NCBI GenBank assembly: GCA_002412865.1 | Contig: DHVW01000002.1 | Span: 90,659-154,658, forward strand | Length of the DNA stretch: 64,000 nucleotides | Reading direction: 5' to 3' | Origin: Sulfurovum sp. UBA5198 | GTDB taxonomy: Bacteria; Campylobacterota; Campylobacteria; Campylobacterales; Sulfurovaceae | Part shown: piece after piece, positions 38,803-46,425 of the stretch | Layout of the letters: each line of letters opens with the position of its first letter | Numbering within the stretch: the first letter of the stretch is position 1 | Notes under the pieces: model-generated | What the model was told of the DNA's origin: nothing | Seen by the model: the letters and a program-made list of their open reading frames with translations, nothing else | Databases searched by the model: none | Position numbers and translations under genes: made by a program

Positions 38803-39180
38803 TTAATTTTTTAAAATTACACCATCAACACCCAATTCTGCAAGTGCTTCTATTTCATCATATGAAGATATTTCAAATAACATCTTCATGTCAAATAAAT
38901 AATCATTGGCTAATTTTTGTAGTTTAATGGCTTTATTTCTGTCAGAGCAAATAGCGTATGATGCACCCAGGTTGCTAGCTATTACAGCATCGGTTAGTGA
39001 TGAAATAATAAATGCAAAAGGTACGCTATTCTCCTTGCAGTGCTGATGCAAATGCTTAGAGCTATCACTAGGCATATCTAAAATTATAACACTATTTGGT
39101 GGTGTTAGTTTAATCTCTTCAAAGGTAGTAATTTTAGTAAGTACTGGAGACTCAATCCATTTATGTCCAAAAATTAACAT
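38803..39180 (-). CDS. Conserved hypothetical protein, alpha/beta fold
   Basis: A 125-residue soluble protein I cannot assign. It starts LIFGHKWIESP, has a beta-strand run SVIILDMP, a His-rich helix (KHLHQHCKEN), FAFIISSLTDAVIASNLGASYAICSD, and ends EIEALAELGVDGVILKN. The last motif resembles the strand-helix-strand of TIM-barrel or Rossmann enzymes. No catalytic residues can be named. It sits 8 bp downstream of the PP0621-like gene. Confidence 0.8.
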   Translation of the reverse strand: MLIFGHKWIESPVLTKITTFEEIKLTPPNSVIILDMPSDSSKHLHQHCKENSVPFAFIISSLTDAVIASNLGASYAICSDRNKAIKLQKLANDYLFDMKMLFEISSYDEIEALAELGVDGVILKN

Positions 39181-39188
39181 CTCTAAGC

Positions 39189-39401
39189 CTAAGAATCACG
39201 ACATGGTTTTGAACAATAATGGTTACCATGTCCATGTATTGCCTCTTTATCAGATACGAAAGAACCACATGTGTCGCACTCAATCATATTAGTTGCATCT
39301 ATTTTTGATTTTTTTGCTTTAGCTAATTTACCTAATTTTCCAGTGAAAAACAGATAAGCCAATATTCCTACCAATCCAAAAACTACTAATTTAAATAACA
39401 T
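39189..39401 (-). CDS. PP0621-like small membrane protein with zinc-ribbon-like motif
   Basis: A 70-residue protein: an N-terminal membrane segment (about 3-20), a Lys-rich stretch (LGKLAKAKKSK), then ECDTCGSFVSDKEAIHGHGNHYCSKPCRDS with paired cysteines and histidines that look like a small metal site (CxxC ... H ... CxxxC). This matches the pattern I associate with PP0621-family proteins; function is unknown. It overlaps rsmG by 11 bp. Confidence 0.8.
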   Translation of the reverse strand: MLFKLVVFGLVGILAYLFFTGKLGKLAKAKKSKIDATNMIECDTCGSFVSDKEAIHGHGNHYCSKPCRDS

Positions 39402-39990
39402 TCAAACTCTTTATGTGAAGATAATTTCTAAAATCTTTTTCTATTATATCATATGTAGGTTTATGAGACGATATATCTGCGATCTCATCAAAAACACGAC
39501 TACCCTTATATAAAAGATACTGTGTATTCTCATCTCTAATATTACATGTCAAATCAAGCAATAACTTTGTATTTGTCACTGCTCTAGAGGTGATTAATTC
39601 GTATTTAATATCCTTCAGCTCCTCAACTTTTTTTCCTACAATCGTTACATTAGTAAGACCAATTTCCATCATAGCAAACCTCAAAAAAGCCGTTCGTTTT
39701 TGTAGTGGTTCACAAAGTGTAAAATGAGATTTTGGCAAAGCAATAGCCAAAACTAACCCAGGAAAACCAGCTCCAGTTCCAACGTCAAGTATGTTTTGAG
39801 GAAATGTCATAAAATCTATAGGCAACAGTGCATCTATCATATTATCTTCAATACGACCTATGGTTTTTGCTCCAGTTATATTGTGAGTCATATTCCACTC
39901 ATTTAAAATAAGTGCTAATTTATCTAATGCATCAACAATAGTATTATCTAATTCAATCTTATGATTTTTCAGCTGGATTATAATACTCAT
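39391..39990 (-). CDS. rsmG: 16S rRNA (guanine527-N7)-methyltransferase
   Basis: A SAM-dependent methyltransferase for G527 of 16S rRNA. The SAM site is LDVGTGAGFPGLVLAI and the family motif EPLQKRTAFLRF follows. The ATG at 39990 has GGTGA four bases upstream; an in-frame start at 40035 would run into ribA. With this start it begins 10 bp downstream of the ribA stop. The order ribA-rsmG opposite hemB matches C. jejuni. Confidence 0.92.
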   Translation of the reverse strand: MSIIIQLKNHKIELDNTIVDALDKLALILNEWNMTHNITGAKTIGRIEDNMIDALLPIDFMTFPQNILDVGTGAGFPGLVLAIALPKSHFTLCEPLQKRTAFLRFAMMEIGLTNVTIVGKKVEELKDIKYELITSRAVTNTKLLLDLTCNIRDENTQYLLYKGSRVFDEIADISSHKPTYDIIEKDFRNYLHIKSLNVI

Positions 39991-40000
39991 ATAGTCACCA

Positions 40001-40570
40001 TCAAAGCATATGTCCCATCTGTTCTTTTTTAACATTTAAATATTTTTTATTGCATTCAGTAGGCTCAGTTATCATAGAAATACGCTCCACTATCTCAGCG
40101 CTCTTTATATTTGCAATCTTGCTTGGGTTGTTGGTTATCAGCTTTATTTTTTTTAGATTAAAATGTTCAAGTATAAAATCTATTGCTCCGTAGGTTCTTT
40201 CATCTGGACGGAAACCTAAATGCTCATTTGCTTCTACTGTATTGTATCCTTGATCTTGCAGGGCGTATGCATTTACCTTATTTACAAGACCAATATTCCT
40301 GCCCTCTTGACGGTGATATATAAGCATTCCACCACACTTGGCTATCATTTGCATTGTAGCATCTAATTGAGAACCGCAATCACACTTTTGTGAGCCAAAC
40401 ACATCGCCAGTGACACACTCAGAGTGTACTCTAACCATTGGTATTTCTGGAAGTGGGTCTGTAAAAATTGCAAGATGCTCTTGGCAACCATCCTTGAATG
40501 CTTGTATCTTAAAAGTACCATTTTTTGTTGGTAGCGTAGCTATTTCTGATATTTCTATATTTTGTTTCAT
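40001..40570 (-). CDS. ribA: GTP cyclohydrolase II
   Basis: A 189-residue zinc enzyme opening the imidazole ring of GTP in riboflavin synthesis. The zinc cysteines are in SECVTGDVFGSQKCDCGSQ; YHRQEGRNIGL carries the catalytic site, and NEHLGFRPDERTYG the GTP loop. It is a stand-alone GCHII, not fused to RibB. No ribosome-binding site precedes the ATG, and the -10 box ends only 8 bases before it, so the message may be leaderless. Confidence 0.96.
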   Translation of the reverse strand: MKQNIEISEIATLPTKNGTFKIQAFKDGCQEHLAIFTDPLPEIPMVRVHSECVTGDVFGSQKCDCGSQLDATMQMIAKCGGMLIYHRQEGRNIGLVNKVNAYALQDQGYNTVEANEHLGFRPDERTYGAIDFILEHFNLKKIKLITNNPSKIANIKSAEIVERISMITEPTECNKKYLNVKKEQMGHML

Positions 40571-40577
40571 GGATTGG

Positions 40578-40583
40578 ATTATA
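40578..40583 (-). promoter_or_regulatory. -10 box (TATAAT) almost touching the ribA start codon
   Basis: The minus strand reads GCTATAATCC; the hexamer ends 8 bases before the ribA ATG (40570), so transcription would start at or one base before it. A second, weaker TACAAT at 40586-40591 would give a leader of about 9 bases without a Shine-Dalgarno. Confidence 0.5.
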
Positions 40584-40633
40584 GCATTGTATGATTAAAC
40601 TTTCATACAAAGGTTTATGTTTTTATTTTATGA

Positions 40634-40639
40634 TATAAT
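40634..40639 (+). promoter_or_regulatory. -10 box (TATAAT) of the hemB promoter
   Basis: TGATATAATTT lies upstream of hemB, with expected start near 40646 and a leader of about 72 bases that ends with AAGGA at 40705-40709, eight bases before the ATG. It faces away from ribA; 147 bp separate the two start codons. Confidence 0.65.
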
Positions 40640-40717
40640 TTAAAAAATAACCAAAGACAGCAAGAGTATTATAAAGCAAAATACTTTTGGAGTTAAAATG
40701 TATTAAGGATTTGATTT

Positions 40718-41695
40718 ATGTTCGCAAGATTTAGAAGAAATAGAATGAATTCAACTCTTAGAGTAATGCTTACTGAAACTCATTTAAGAGTAGAAGATTT
40801 TATATACCCATTATTTACAAGAAGTGGAACTGGTATCAAAAAAGAGATTGGCTCAATGCCTGGAGTTTTTCAAATGAGTATTGATGAAATTCTTATTGAG
40901 TGTGAAGAGATTAAAAAGCTTGGCATAAATTCGATAATACTTTTTGGCATTCCAGATACAAAAGATAGTGTTGGCAGTGATGCTATGTGTGAACATGGGA
41001 TTATAGCTTCAACAGTAAAATCAATTAAGGCAAAATATCCAGATATGTTTGTAGTCACAGATTTGTGCTTTTGCGAATATACAGACCATGGTCATTGTGG
41101 TGTTTTAGATCCCCATACTCATAGTGTTGATAATGATATTACACTTACCAATCTTGCACTTCAAGCAGTAGTTCACGCTAAAGCTGGCGTAGATTTGATT
41201 GCTCCTAGTGGCATGATGGATGGTATGATAACAGCTATTAGGGATGGTCTAGACAGTGCTGGATTTGTAAATCTTCCAGTAATGAGTTATAGTAGTAAAT
41301 TTGCATCTGCATATTATGGTCCGTTTAGAGATGTTGCTGAATCATCACCTAGTTTTGGCGATAGACATACATATCAGATGAACCCAGCCAATCGCAAAGA
41401 AGCTATTCGTGAAAGCATTGCTGATGAAAACGAAGGTGCAGATATACTTATGGTAAAACCTGCTCTTGCATACCTTGATATAATCAGAGATGTAAGAGAA
41501 AATACATCGTTACCTTTGGCAGCATACAACGTGAGTGGCGAATATGCTATGCTGAAAGCTGCTGCTGCTGCTGGAGTAATAGATTATGATAAAGTGATGA
41601 TGGAGACACTACTGGGGATTAAAAGAGCTGGTGCTGATATAATTATCACATATCACGCCAAAGAGGCTGCTAAAATTCTAAATAAAAACTCTTGA
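40718..41695 (+). CDS. hemB: Porphobilinogen synthase
   Basis: A 325-residue enzyme joining two 5-aminolevulinate molecules in heme synthesis. DLCFCEYTDHGHCG carries the zinc-type cysteine cluster, SGMMDGMI the first Schiff-base lysine region, and ILMVKPALAYLDII the second active lysine. It is the zinc form judging by the cysteines. It is a single-gene plus-strand unit between divergent ribA and convergent mnmE (17 bp gap). Confidence 0.97.
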   Translation: MFARFRRNRMNSTLRVMLTETHLRVEDFIYPLFTRSGTGIKKEIGSMPGVFQMSIDEILIECEEIKKLGINSIILFGIPDTKDSVGSDAMCEHGIIASTVKSIKAKYPDMFVVTDLCFCEYTDHGHCGVLDPHTHSVDNDITLTNLALQAVVHAKAGVDLIAPSGMMDGMITAIRDGLDSAGFVNLPVMSYSSKFASAYYGPFRDVAESSPSFGDRHTYQMNPANRKEAIRESIADENEGADILMVKPALAYLDIIRDVRENTSLPLAAYNVSGEYAMLKAAAAAGVIDYDKVMMETLLGIKRAGADIIITYHAKEAAKILNKNS

Positions 41696-41712
41696 TTATT
41701 GGGCAATTGTCT

Positions 41713-43056
41713 CTATTTGCCTAGACAAAATTCACTAAACATTTTGTCTAAAATTTCATCATTATCATACGGTCTAGATATAGACGAAATATGTCTAATA
41801 GCATCCAACATATGATATGAAAAAATCTCTAACTCACCACTTAGAAGTGGATTTTTAGACTCAATTATTGCATTTTTAGCTGATGTAACTGCTGTAATTT
41901 GTCTGCTAGATACTAGCATAAGCTCTTCACCTGCTCCTGTATCATCCAACAATTTCGCTAAAGCTGATGAAAGTGAAGCAAAGTTCTCTTTTGCACTCAC
42001 TTCTATATATTTATTGGAATTTAAAAATTCATTCTCAATGCATCTAGGCAAATCAATTTTATTCAATGCTACGATCATATTTTGAGAAGAAGTTAAGCCA
42101 GAAAGTAGTCTAGCTATTTCACTATCCTCGTCTTCCCATTCACGACTTGAATCAAATAATGCAATAACTACATCAGCTTCTTCAAGCGAACTAATCGACC
42201 TAGATACACCAATCTTTTCAATCTCATCATTAGACTCTCTAATTCCAGCTGTGTCAATAAGGCGAATTGTATGAGTGCCAATGCGAACCTGCTCTTCAAT
42301 AGTATCACGAGTAGTACCAGCGATATCGCTAACAATCGCCCTATCATAACTAAGAAATGCATTCAGAAGCGAACTCTTACCAACATTTGGTTTACCAATA
42401 ATAGCTACTTTAAATCCCTCGATAAGCCCTTTTCTACGCAAACTAGAAGAGACTAGCTCTTCCATAATTTGTCTCAAATTATCAAGTTTTACAATTATAC
42501 CCTCAATAACATCTGTTGGTAAATCTTCCTCTGCATAATCTATCATAACTTCACTATGTGCCATTATGATAAGCAATAAATCCCTACTCTCATCTACAAA
42601 TTTAGCGAGTGACCCTTTAAGTTGTTTTGCTAGTAACTTTGCTGCATCAACACTTTTTGCTTCTATTAGTTTGGCAATGGCTTCTGCTTGAGTGAGGTCT
42701 ATTTTACCGTTTAAAAACGCTCTTTTTGAATATTCTCCAGCTGTTGCTAATCTAGCACCATAATGCAACGAGGCTTCAATAACCTGACTAGCAACTATTA
42801 GTCCACCGTGAGATTGAAATTCAACAACATCTTCACCTGTAAAACTATGTGGATTTTGAAAATATATAACAATTGCTTGATCAATGATATTATTATCACT
42901 AGAGTACAGGGAGGCTAAATGAGCATATCTTGGTATAATATTTATATTGGGTGTAATTCTTTGAGCAATTTGTAAGGCGTTTTTACCACTCAACCTAACA
43001 ATTGCTATAGATGCTGTACCATGAGCAGTAGCTATAGAAACAATTGTATCATTCAT
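41713..43056 (-). CDS. mnmE: tRNA modification GTPase MnmE
   Basis: A 447-residue GTPase that, with MnmG, modifies wobble U34 of tRNAs. An N-terminal formyl-THF domain (about 1-115) precedes the helical domain and an inserted G domain with GKPNVGKSSLLN, DIAGTTRDTIEE, DTAGIRE and NKID. The C-terminus ends FCLGK, the CxGK motif that bears the catalytic Cys. It overlaps jag by 8 bp. Confidence 0.97.
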   Translation of the reverse strand: MNDTIVSIATAHGTASIAIVRLSGKNALQIAQRITPNINIIPRYAHLASLYSSDNNIIDQAIVIYFQNPHSFTGEDVVEFQSHGGLIVASQVIEASLHYGARLATAGEYSKRAFLNGKIDLTQAEAIAKLIEAKSVDAAKLLAKQLKGSLAKFVDESRDLLLIIMAHSEVMIDYAEEDLPTDVIEGIIVKLDNLRQIMEELVSSSLRRKGLIEGFKVAIIGKPNVGKSSLLNAFLSYDRAIVSDIAGTTRDTIEEQVRIGTHTIRLIDTAGIRESNDEIEKIGVSRSISSLEEADVVIALFDSSREWEDEDSEIARLLSGLTSSQNMIVALNKIDLPRCIENEFLNSNKYIEVSAKENFASLSSALAKLLDDTGAGEELMLVSSRQITAVTSAKNAIIESKNPLLSGELEIFSYHMLDAIRHISSISRPYDNDEILDKMFSEFCLGK

Positions 43057-43936
43057 TAGGTTTGCTATTAAAATCGTTTACAATTATATATCTATCACCA
43101 TTTTTATTTGTTTTAATTGCAACATATTTAGATGGGAAGGCAACTCTTAGTTGAGTAAGTGCTATTTGAATCAATATACCCTTAAATGGTCTTGTTCTCC
43201 CTTTGCCGTCACTATTTATTTTATCAATCACAGGCAATAACATACTTGCTATCATCTCTTCTTGTGATGTTACAAATGATGCTATTTCAAGTTTAACAAA
43301 TAGTTCATATTTTGCATATAGCCAGTTAAAAAGCATATAAGATATAGCATTGTATCTGTATCCGTCTTTACCAATCAATAGAGCAACATCATCACCATCT
43401 ATAAATATCAAAGCGTTATTATCAATAATATCAACCTCTACAACATCAACATGATAACAACTAAGTGAAAACAATCTTTTTATTTCATCTTCAATAGTTT
43501 TTGATAATTCAATATTTTGCGTAGGTGCAATAGGTAAAGAGCTACACTCTTTGTCATTATAAAATACTTTTTCATTATTATCACTACCAAACATTTTACT
43601 ATCTATTTCATCATATTTTGATTGTTCACTATTTTGTAGTTTAATCTCTTCGTTTATTATTTCAACTATTGGTTGGGGTGATTCTTTTTTGGCTGTTGAT
43701 GCAGCAATCTTTGTAGTAGTCTCTTTTTGTATTTGGTCCATAGCTACTGCTAATTTTTCATTTTCTTTAGATGGTAAATAGCTAGCTATAATAATAGCTG
43801 ATTTTTTACCAATACCTAAAAAACCTTTTGATGGGTATTGTACTATTTCACAATTTAACTGTGATATTTTACAATTAAAATGCTCTTTTGCCAATTCATA
43901 TGTCTCTTCAAGTGTTAATGCTTCTAACTTTTTCAT
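43049..43936 (-). CDS. jag: Jag/KhpB-like RNA-binding protein
   Basis: A protein of about 295 residues with a Jag-N domain (KKLEALTLEETYELAKEHF and PSKGFLGIGKKSA), an acidic linker, then KH-like and R3H-like domains with IDGDDVALLIGKDGYRYNAISYMLFNWL. Jag lies next to YidC in many bacteria and is implicated in RNA binding and envelope control. The ATG at 43936 is preferred over 43957: AGAGAG precedes it, it matches the usual N-terminus, and the longer form would overlap yidC. Confidence 0.87.
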   Translation of the reverse strand: MKKLEALTLEETYELAKEHFNCKISQLNCEIVQYPSKGFLGIGKKSAIIIASYLPSKENEKLAVAMDQIQKETTTKIAASTAKKESPQPIVEIINEEIKLQNSEQSKYDEIDSKMFGSDNNEKVFYNDKECSSLPIAPTQNIELSKTIEDEIKRLFSLSCYHVDVVEVDIIDNNALIFIDGDDVALLIGKDGYRYNAISYMLFNWLYAKYELFVKLEIASFVTSQEEMIASMLLPVIDKINSDGKGRTRPFKGILIQIALTQLRVAFPSKYVAIKTNKNGDRYIIVNDFNSKPNE

Positions 43937-43943
43937 ATTCTCT

Positions 43944-45518
43944 CTATTTGTGGGCATTTAATGCTTTATGCTTATCGTATACTTTGTTTATATAATATTG
44001 TTGTGCAATTGTTAGTATATTATTAGTAAGCCAATATAATACAAGCCCCGCTGGAAATGAAATGAAAAATACAGTCATTAAAACAGGAAAGAATTTAAAT
44101 ATTTTTTCTTGTAATGGGTCTGTAAAATTAGATGGTGTTATTTTTTGCTGATAATACATTGTTATACCCATTAGTATTGGTAGAACCCAATATGGATCCA
44201 TTACAGCTAGATTATTAATCCATAATATCCACTCAGCTCCTTGAAGCTCATCGGCATTAAGCAATACTCTATAAAGGGCGAAGAATATAGGTATTTGAAG
44301 CAACAAAGGAAGACAGCCACCAAGTGGATTAGCTCCATGATTTTTGTATAACTCCATCATTTTCATATTCATCTTGGCTGAATCACCTTTGTATTTCTCT
44401 TTAATATCTTTCATTTTTGGTGCTAAATCTTTTAGTTTCTGCATAGAAAGCATACCTTTATACGATAAAGGGAATAGTATTATTTTTACCAAAATAGTAA
44501 ACAATACAATTGCCCAGCCCCAGTTGCCTACATAATCATGTATCCATGAAATTACTTTAAAAAATGGTTTAGCTAGGAATGTAAACCAACCATATTCGAT
44601 TACATTTGTAAGCTCTGGATTAATAGATTTAAGTTTATTATACTCTTTCGCACCTATATATCCATCCAATTGTAAATCACTTGAACCTTGAACAAATATC
44701 AAAGGGTTATCATTTTTCTCTTGCATAATTGAAATTTGCAAAAGTTGCTTTGGATTTGAACTATAAAATAAAGATGTGTAGTATCTATCAAAAGCAGATA
44801 CTATTTTTGCATTTTTAAAACTCTCACTACCAGCAGCATCACCATCCTCAATAGTTGTGATAATATCATCACTATCAACGATTAATGCACCTTGAGCGAC
44901 CATATATTGAGTTTTATCTGCAAAAGTTCGGTATCCTGGTGTAATGAAATAATTAATAGGAGAGGATGTCTTTACACCAATTTTATAACTTCCATTTTGA
45001 TTAAATGATATTGTTTTTGTTATAGTTATAGTTGCTAATTTTTGAGTTAAAATTACTGTTTGGCTTGTTGAATCAAGTTCAATATTCGCCCTATCAGCAC
45101 TGTACGGAGTTTTAAATGCTTCACTGTTTAGAGTAGTATCAGCAAATCTAAGCTCTAGTGGTTTTGTCTCTGCTGGATTTAATAGTGGCAATGGCGTACC
45201 ATCTTCTTGCTCATATTTTTTATCCAAAAGCGTCACTTGTGCAATCCTACCAAACTCATCTATTGTTATTATTTCACTTTTTGATTTAATTGTTGAAATT
45301 ATCTTACCATTTTGAACTACTGGCACGGCAACTGTATTAGCTGATGATTGGGCTGGCGTATTTGTAGGTGACTGAACCAAAGGTGCTTTATTGCTATTTG
45401 GCTGTATAGTTTTTTCAGTAGCAACTGATGTTGGCATAATATAACTATAACCAATAAATACAAATGCCGATAATACTAATGCTATCAATAGTCTTTTATT
45501 TAAATCTGATTGTTCCAA
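43944..45518 (-). CDS. yidC: Membrane protein insertase YidC
   Basis: A 524-residue inner-membrane insertase of the Gram-negative type: one N-terminal membrane segment (about 7-26), a large periplasmic beta domain (about 60-320), and five C-terminal segments with WGWAIVLFTILVKIILFPLSY and QIPIFFALYRVL. The start is TTG at 45518, with AAAAGG eight bases upstream. It follows rnpA by 57 bp; the small yidD gene that is usually between them is absent. Confidence 0.95.
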   Translation of the reverse strand: MEQSDLNKRLLIALVLSAFVFIGYSYIMPTSVATEKTIQPNSNKAPLVQSPTNTPAQSSANTVAVPVVQNGKIISTIKSKSEIITIDEFGRIAQVTLLDKKYEQEDGTPLPLLNPAETKPLELRFADTTLNSEAFKTPYSADRANIELDSTSQTVILTQKLATITITKTISFNQNGSYKIGVKTSSPINYFITPGYRTFADKTQYMVAQGALIVDSDDIITTIEDGDAAGSESFKNAKIVSAFDRYYTSLFYSSNPKQLLQISIMQEKNDNPLIFVQGSSDLQLDGYIGAKEYNKLKSINPELTNVIEYGWFTFLAKPFFKVISWIHDYVGNWGWAIVLFTILVKIILFPLSYKGMLSMQKLKDLAPKMKDIKEKYKGDSAKMNMKMMELYKNHGANPLGGCLPLLLQIPIFFALYRVLLNADELQGAEWILWINNLAVMDPYWVLPILMGITMYYQQKITPSNFTDPLQEKIFKFFPVLMTVFFISFPAGLVLYWLTNNILTIAQQYYINKVYDKHKALNAHK

Positions 45519-45575
45519 CTTGTTTGCCTTTTAATTAGAAGATGTGTATCTGTAGATTTTGTTAGTAAACACTTT

Positions 45576-45893
45576 TCAAAGTAAAACAGATGATCGTTTG
45601 AGTGCTTGCGTGTAGGTTTTTGAGATAGTTTCAAAACTTTCTCTAATTAGAGGTGGTTTTGCTACAAACACGAAGCTCCCTTCTTTGAGAGCTTCAATAT
45701 TTGATAAAAAATGAGCCCTAAGTATTCGTTTAGAGCGATTTCTAGCTACTGCATTACCTACTTTTTTACCTGCCACAAACCCCACATTGTACCCTTTTGT
45801 CTCTTTATAAAAGAGTACAAAATATGCGTTGTGCCAAACTTTTGTTGCACTAGAATATATTTTATTAAACTCGCTCGTAGTACGAACGGTCAT
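45576..45893 (-). CDS. rnpA: Ribonuclease P protein component
   Basis: A 105-residue basic protein that assists the RNase P RNA in processing tRNA 5' ends. The signature region GFVAGKKVGNAVARNRSKRILRAHF (residues about 37-61) contains the conserved RNR motif. The ATG lies 8 bp after the rpmH stop; no strong Shine-Dalgarno is visible. Confidence 0.93.
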   Translation of the reverse strand: MTVRTTSEFNKIYSSATKVWHNAYFVLFYKETKGYNVGFVAGKKVGNAVARNRSKRILRAHFLSNIEALKEGSFVFVAKPPLIRESFETISKTYTQALKRSSVLL

Positions 45894-45901
45894 AAAATGT
45901 T

Positions 45902-46036
45902 TTATGCTGCTAATCTTTTTCTACCCTTGCCTCTTCTTGCAGAGATTATCTTACGACCGTTTTTAGTTTTCATTCTAGCTCTAAAACCATGTGTTCTTTT
46001 TCTTGGTGTCTTGTGTGGTTGGTATGTTCTTTTCAT
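45902..46036 (-). CDS. rpmH: 50S ribosomal protein L34
   Basis: A 44-residue, highly basic ribosomal protein beginning [18 protein letters not shown] and ending RKRLAA, the invariant L34 pattern. AAGGA lies a short distance upstream of the ATG at 46036. It opens the rpmH-rnpA-yidC-jag-mnmE run. Confidence 0.97.
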   Translation of the reverse strand: MKRTYQPHKTPRKRTHGFRARMKTKNGRKIISARRGKGRKRLAA

Positions 46037-46091
46037 ATTATATATGCGTCCTTAAAAAATATACACTCTATAAAAGTGCTTGTGAGACGGG

Positions 46092-46097
46092 ATTATA
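46092..46097 (-). promoter_or_regulatory. -10 box (TATAAT) of the rpmH promoter
   Basis: The minus strand reads GCTATAATCCC; expected start near 46085 gives a leader of about 49 bases that contains AAGGA before the rpmH ATG. It lies just outside the inverted-repeat element at 46128-46397. Confidence 0.6.
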
Positions 46098-46127
46098 GCT
46101 AAATGCTACTTTAAAGATATTTAAACC

Positions 46128-46397
46128 ATTACCAAACCAAGTAAATACCTTAAATTTTGAGAGCATCAGAGGTGGTAAGATTTGGATGAAAAAAGTTAAA
46201 GGACTACCCAAAGGTAATTCGAGACTTTTTTTAACCAAAGATTGCTTGTCTATCATGCTCCCTGAAAGGTACAATGCTTTTGCACATACTCATCGTTAAA
46301 ACTTCTTAGCGTAGCTTTGGCTATGCTCTCAAAGTTTCGCCTTGATTATGCACAAAATAATTGTATCAAAATTAAGGTATTTACTTGGTATGGTAAT
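46128..46397. repeat. 270-bp unit bounded by 32-33-bp inverted repeats
   Basis: This fills most of the only long non-coding stretch (46037-46425). The left arm (46128-46160) and the reverse complement of the right arm (46366-46397) agree over 32-33 bases except for one substitution and one indel; the shared core is ACCAAGTAAATACCTTAA. Just inside, GAGCAT follows the left arm directly at 46161-46166 and recurs on the other strand at 46323-46328, 37 bases further in. A stem of AGCATAGC/GCTACGCT (46308-46327) and a TGC-AAAA-GCA hairpin lie inside, and a TACAAT box (46360-46365) reads inward on the minus strand. I cannot identify it; options are a MITE-like element, an inverted duplication, or a structured RNA. 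No clear target-site duplication flanks it. Confidence 0.7.
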
Positions 46398-46412
46398 ATA
46401 ATAGTTTCGTGA

Positions 46413-46418
46413 TATAAT
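46413..46418 (+). promoter_or_regulatory. -10 box (TATAAT) directly before nspC
   Basis: GTGATATAATTC ends 7 bases before the nspC ATG at 46426, so the expected transcript start is at the start codon. Another TATAAT at 46397-46402 would give a leader of about 17 bases without a Shine-Dalgarno. Confidence 0.55.
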
Positions 46419-46425
46419 TCAAACT

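Noticed and set aside
45711..46055. Plus-strand open frame of 114 codons across rnpA and rpmH
   Set aside because: Antisense to two well-identified genes; composition (Leu/Cys/Phe/Tyr-rich) follows from their Lys/Arg codons.
46068..46274. Minus-strand open frame of 61-68 codons inside the inverted-repeat unit
   Set aside because: It has no recognisable domain, its best ATG has a badly placed ribosome-binding site, and part of it reads through the repeat arm. Treated as chance coding unless homologues show purifying selection.
46037..46425. tRNA, 6S RNA or replication origin in the long non-coding stretch
   Set aside because: No cloverleaf or T-loop sequence, no DnaA-box cluster and no dnaA gene nearby; only the inverted repeats, small hairpins and promoters are seen.
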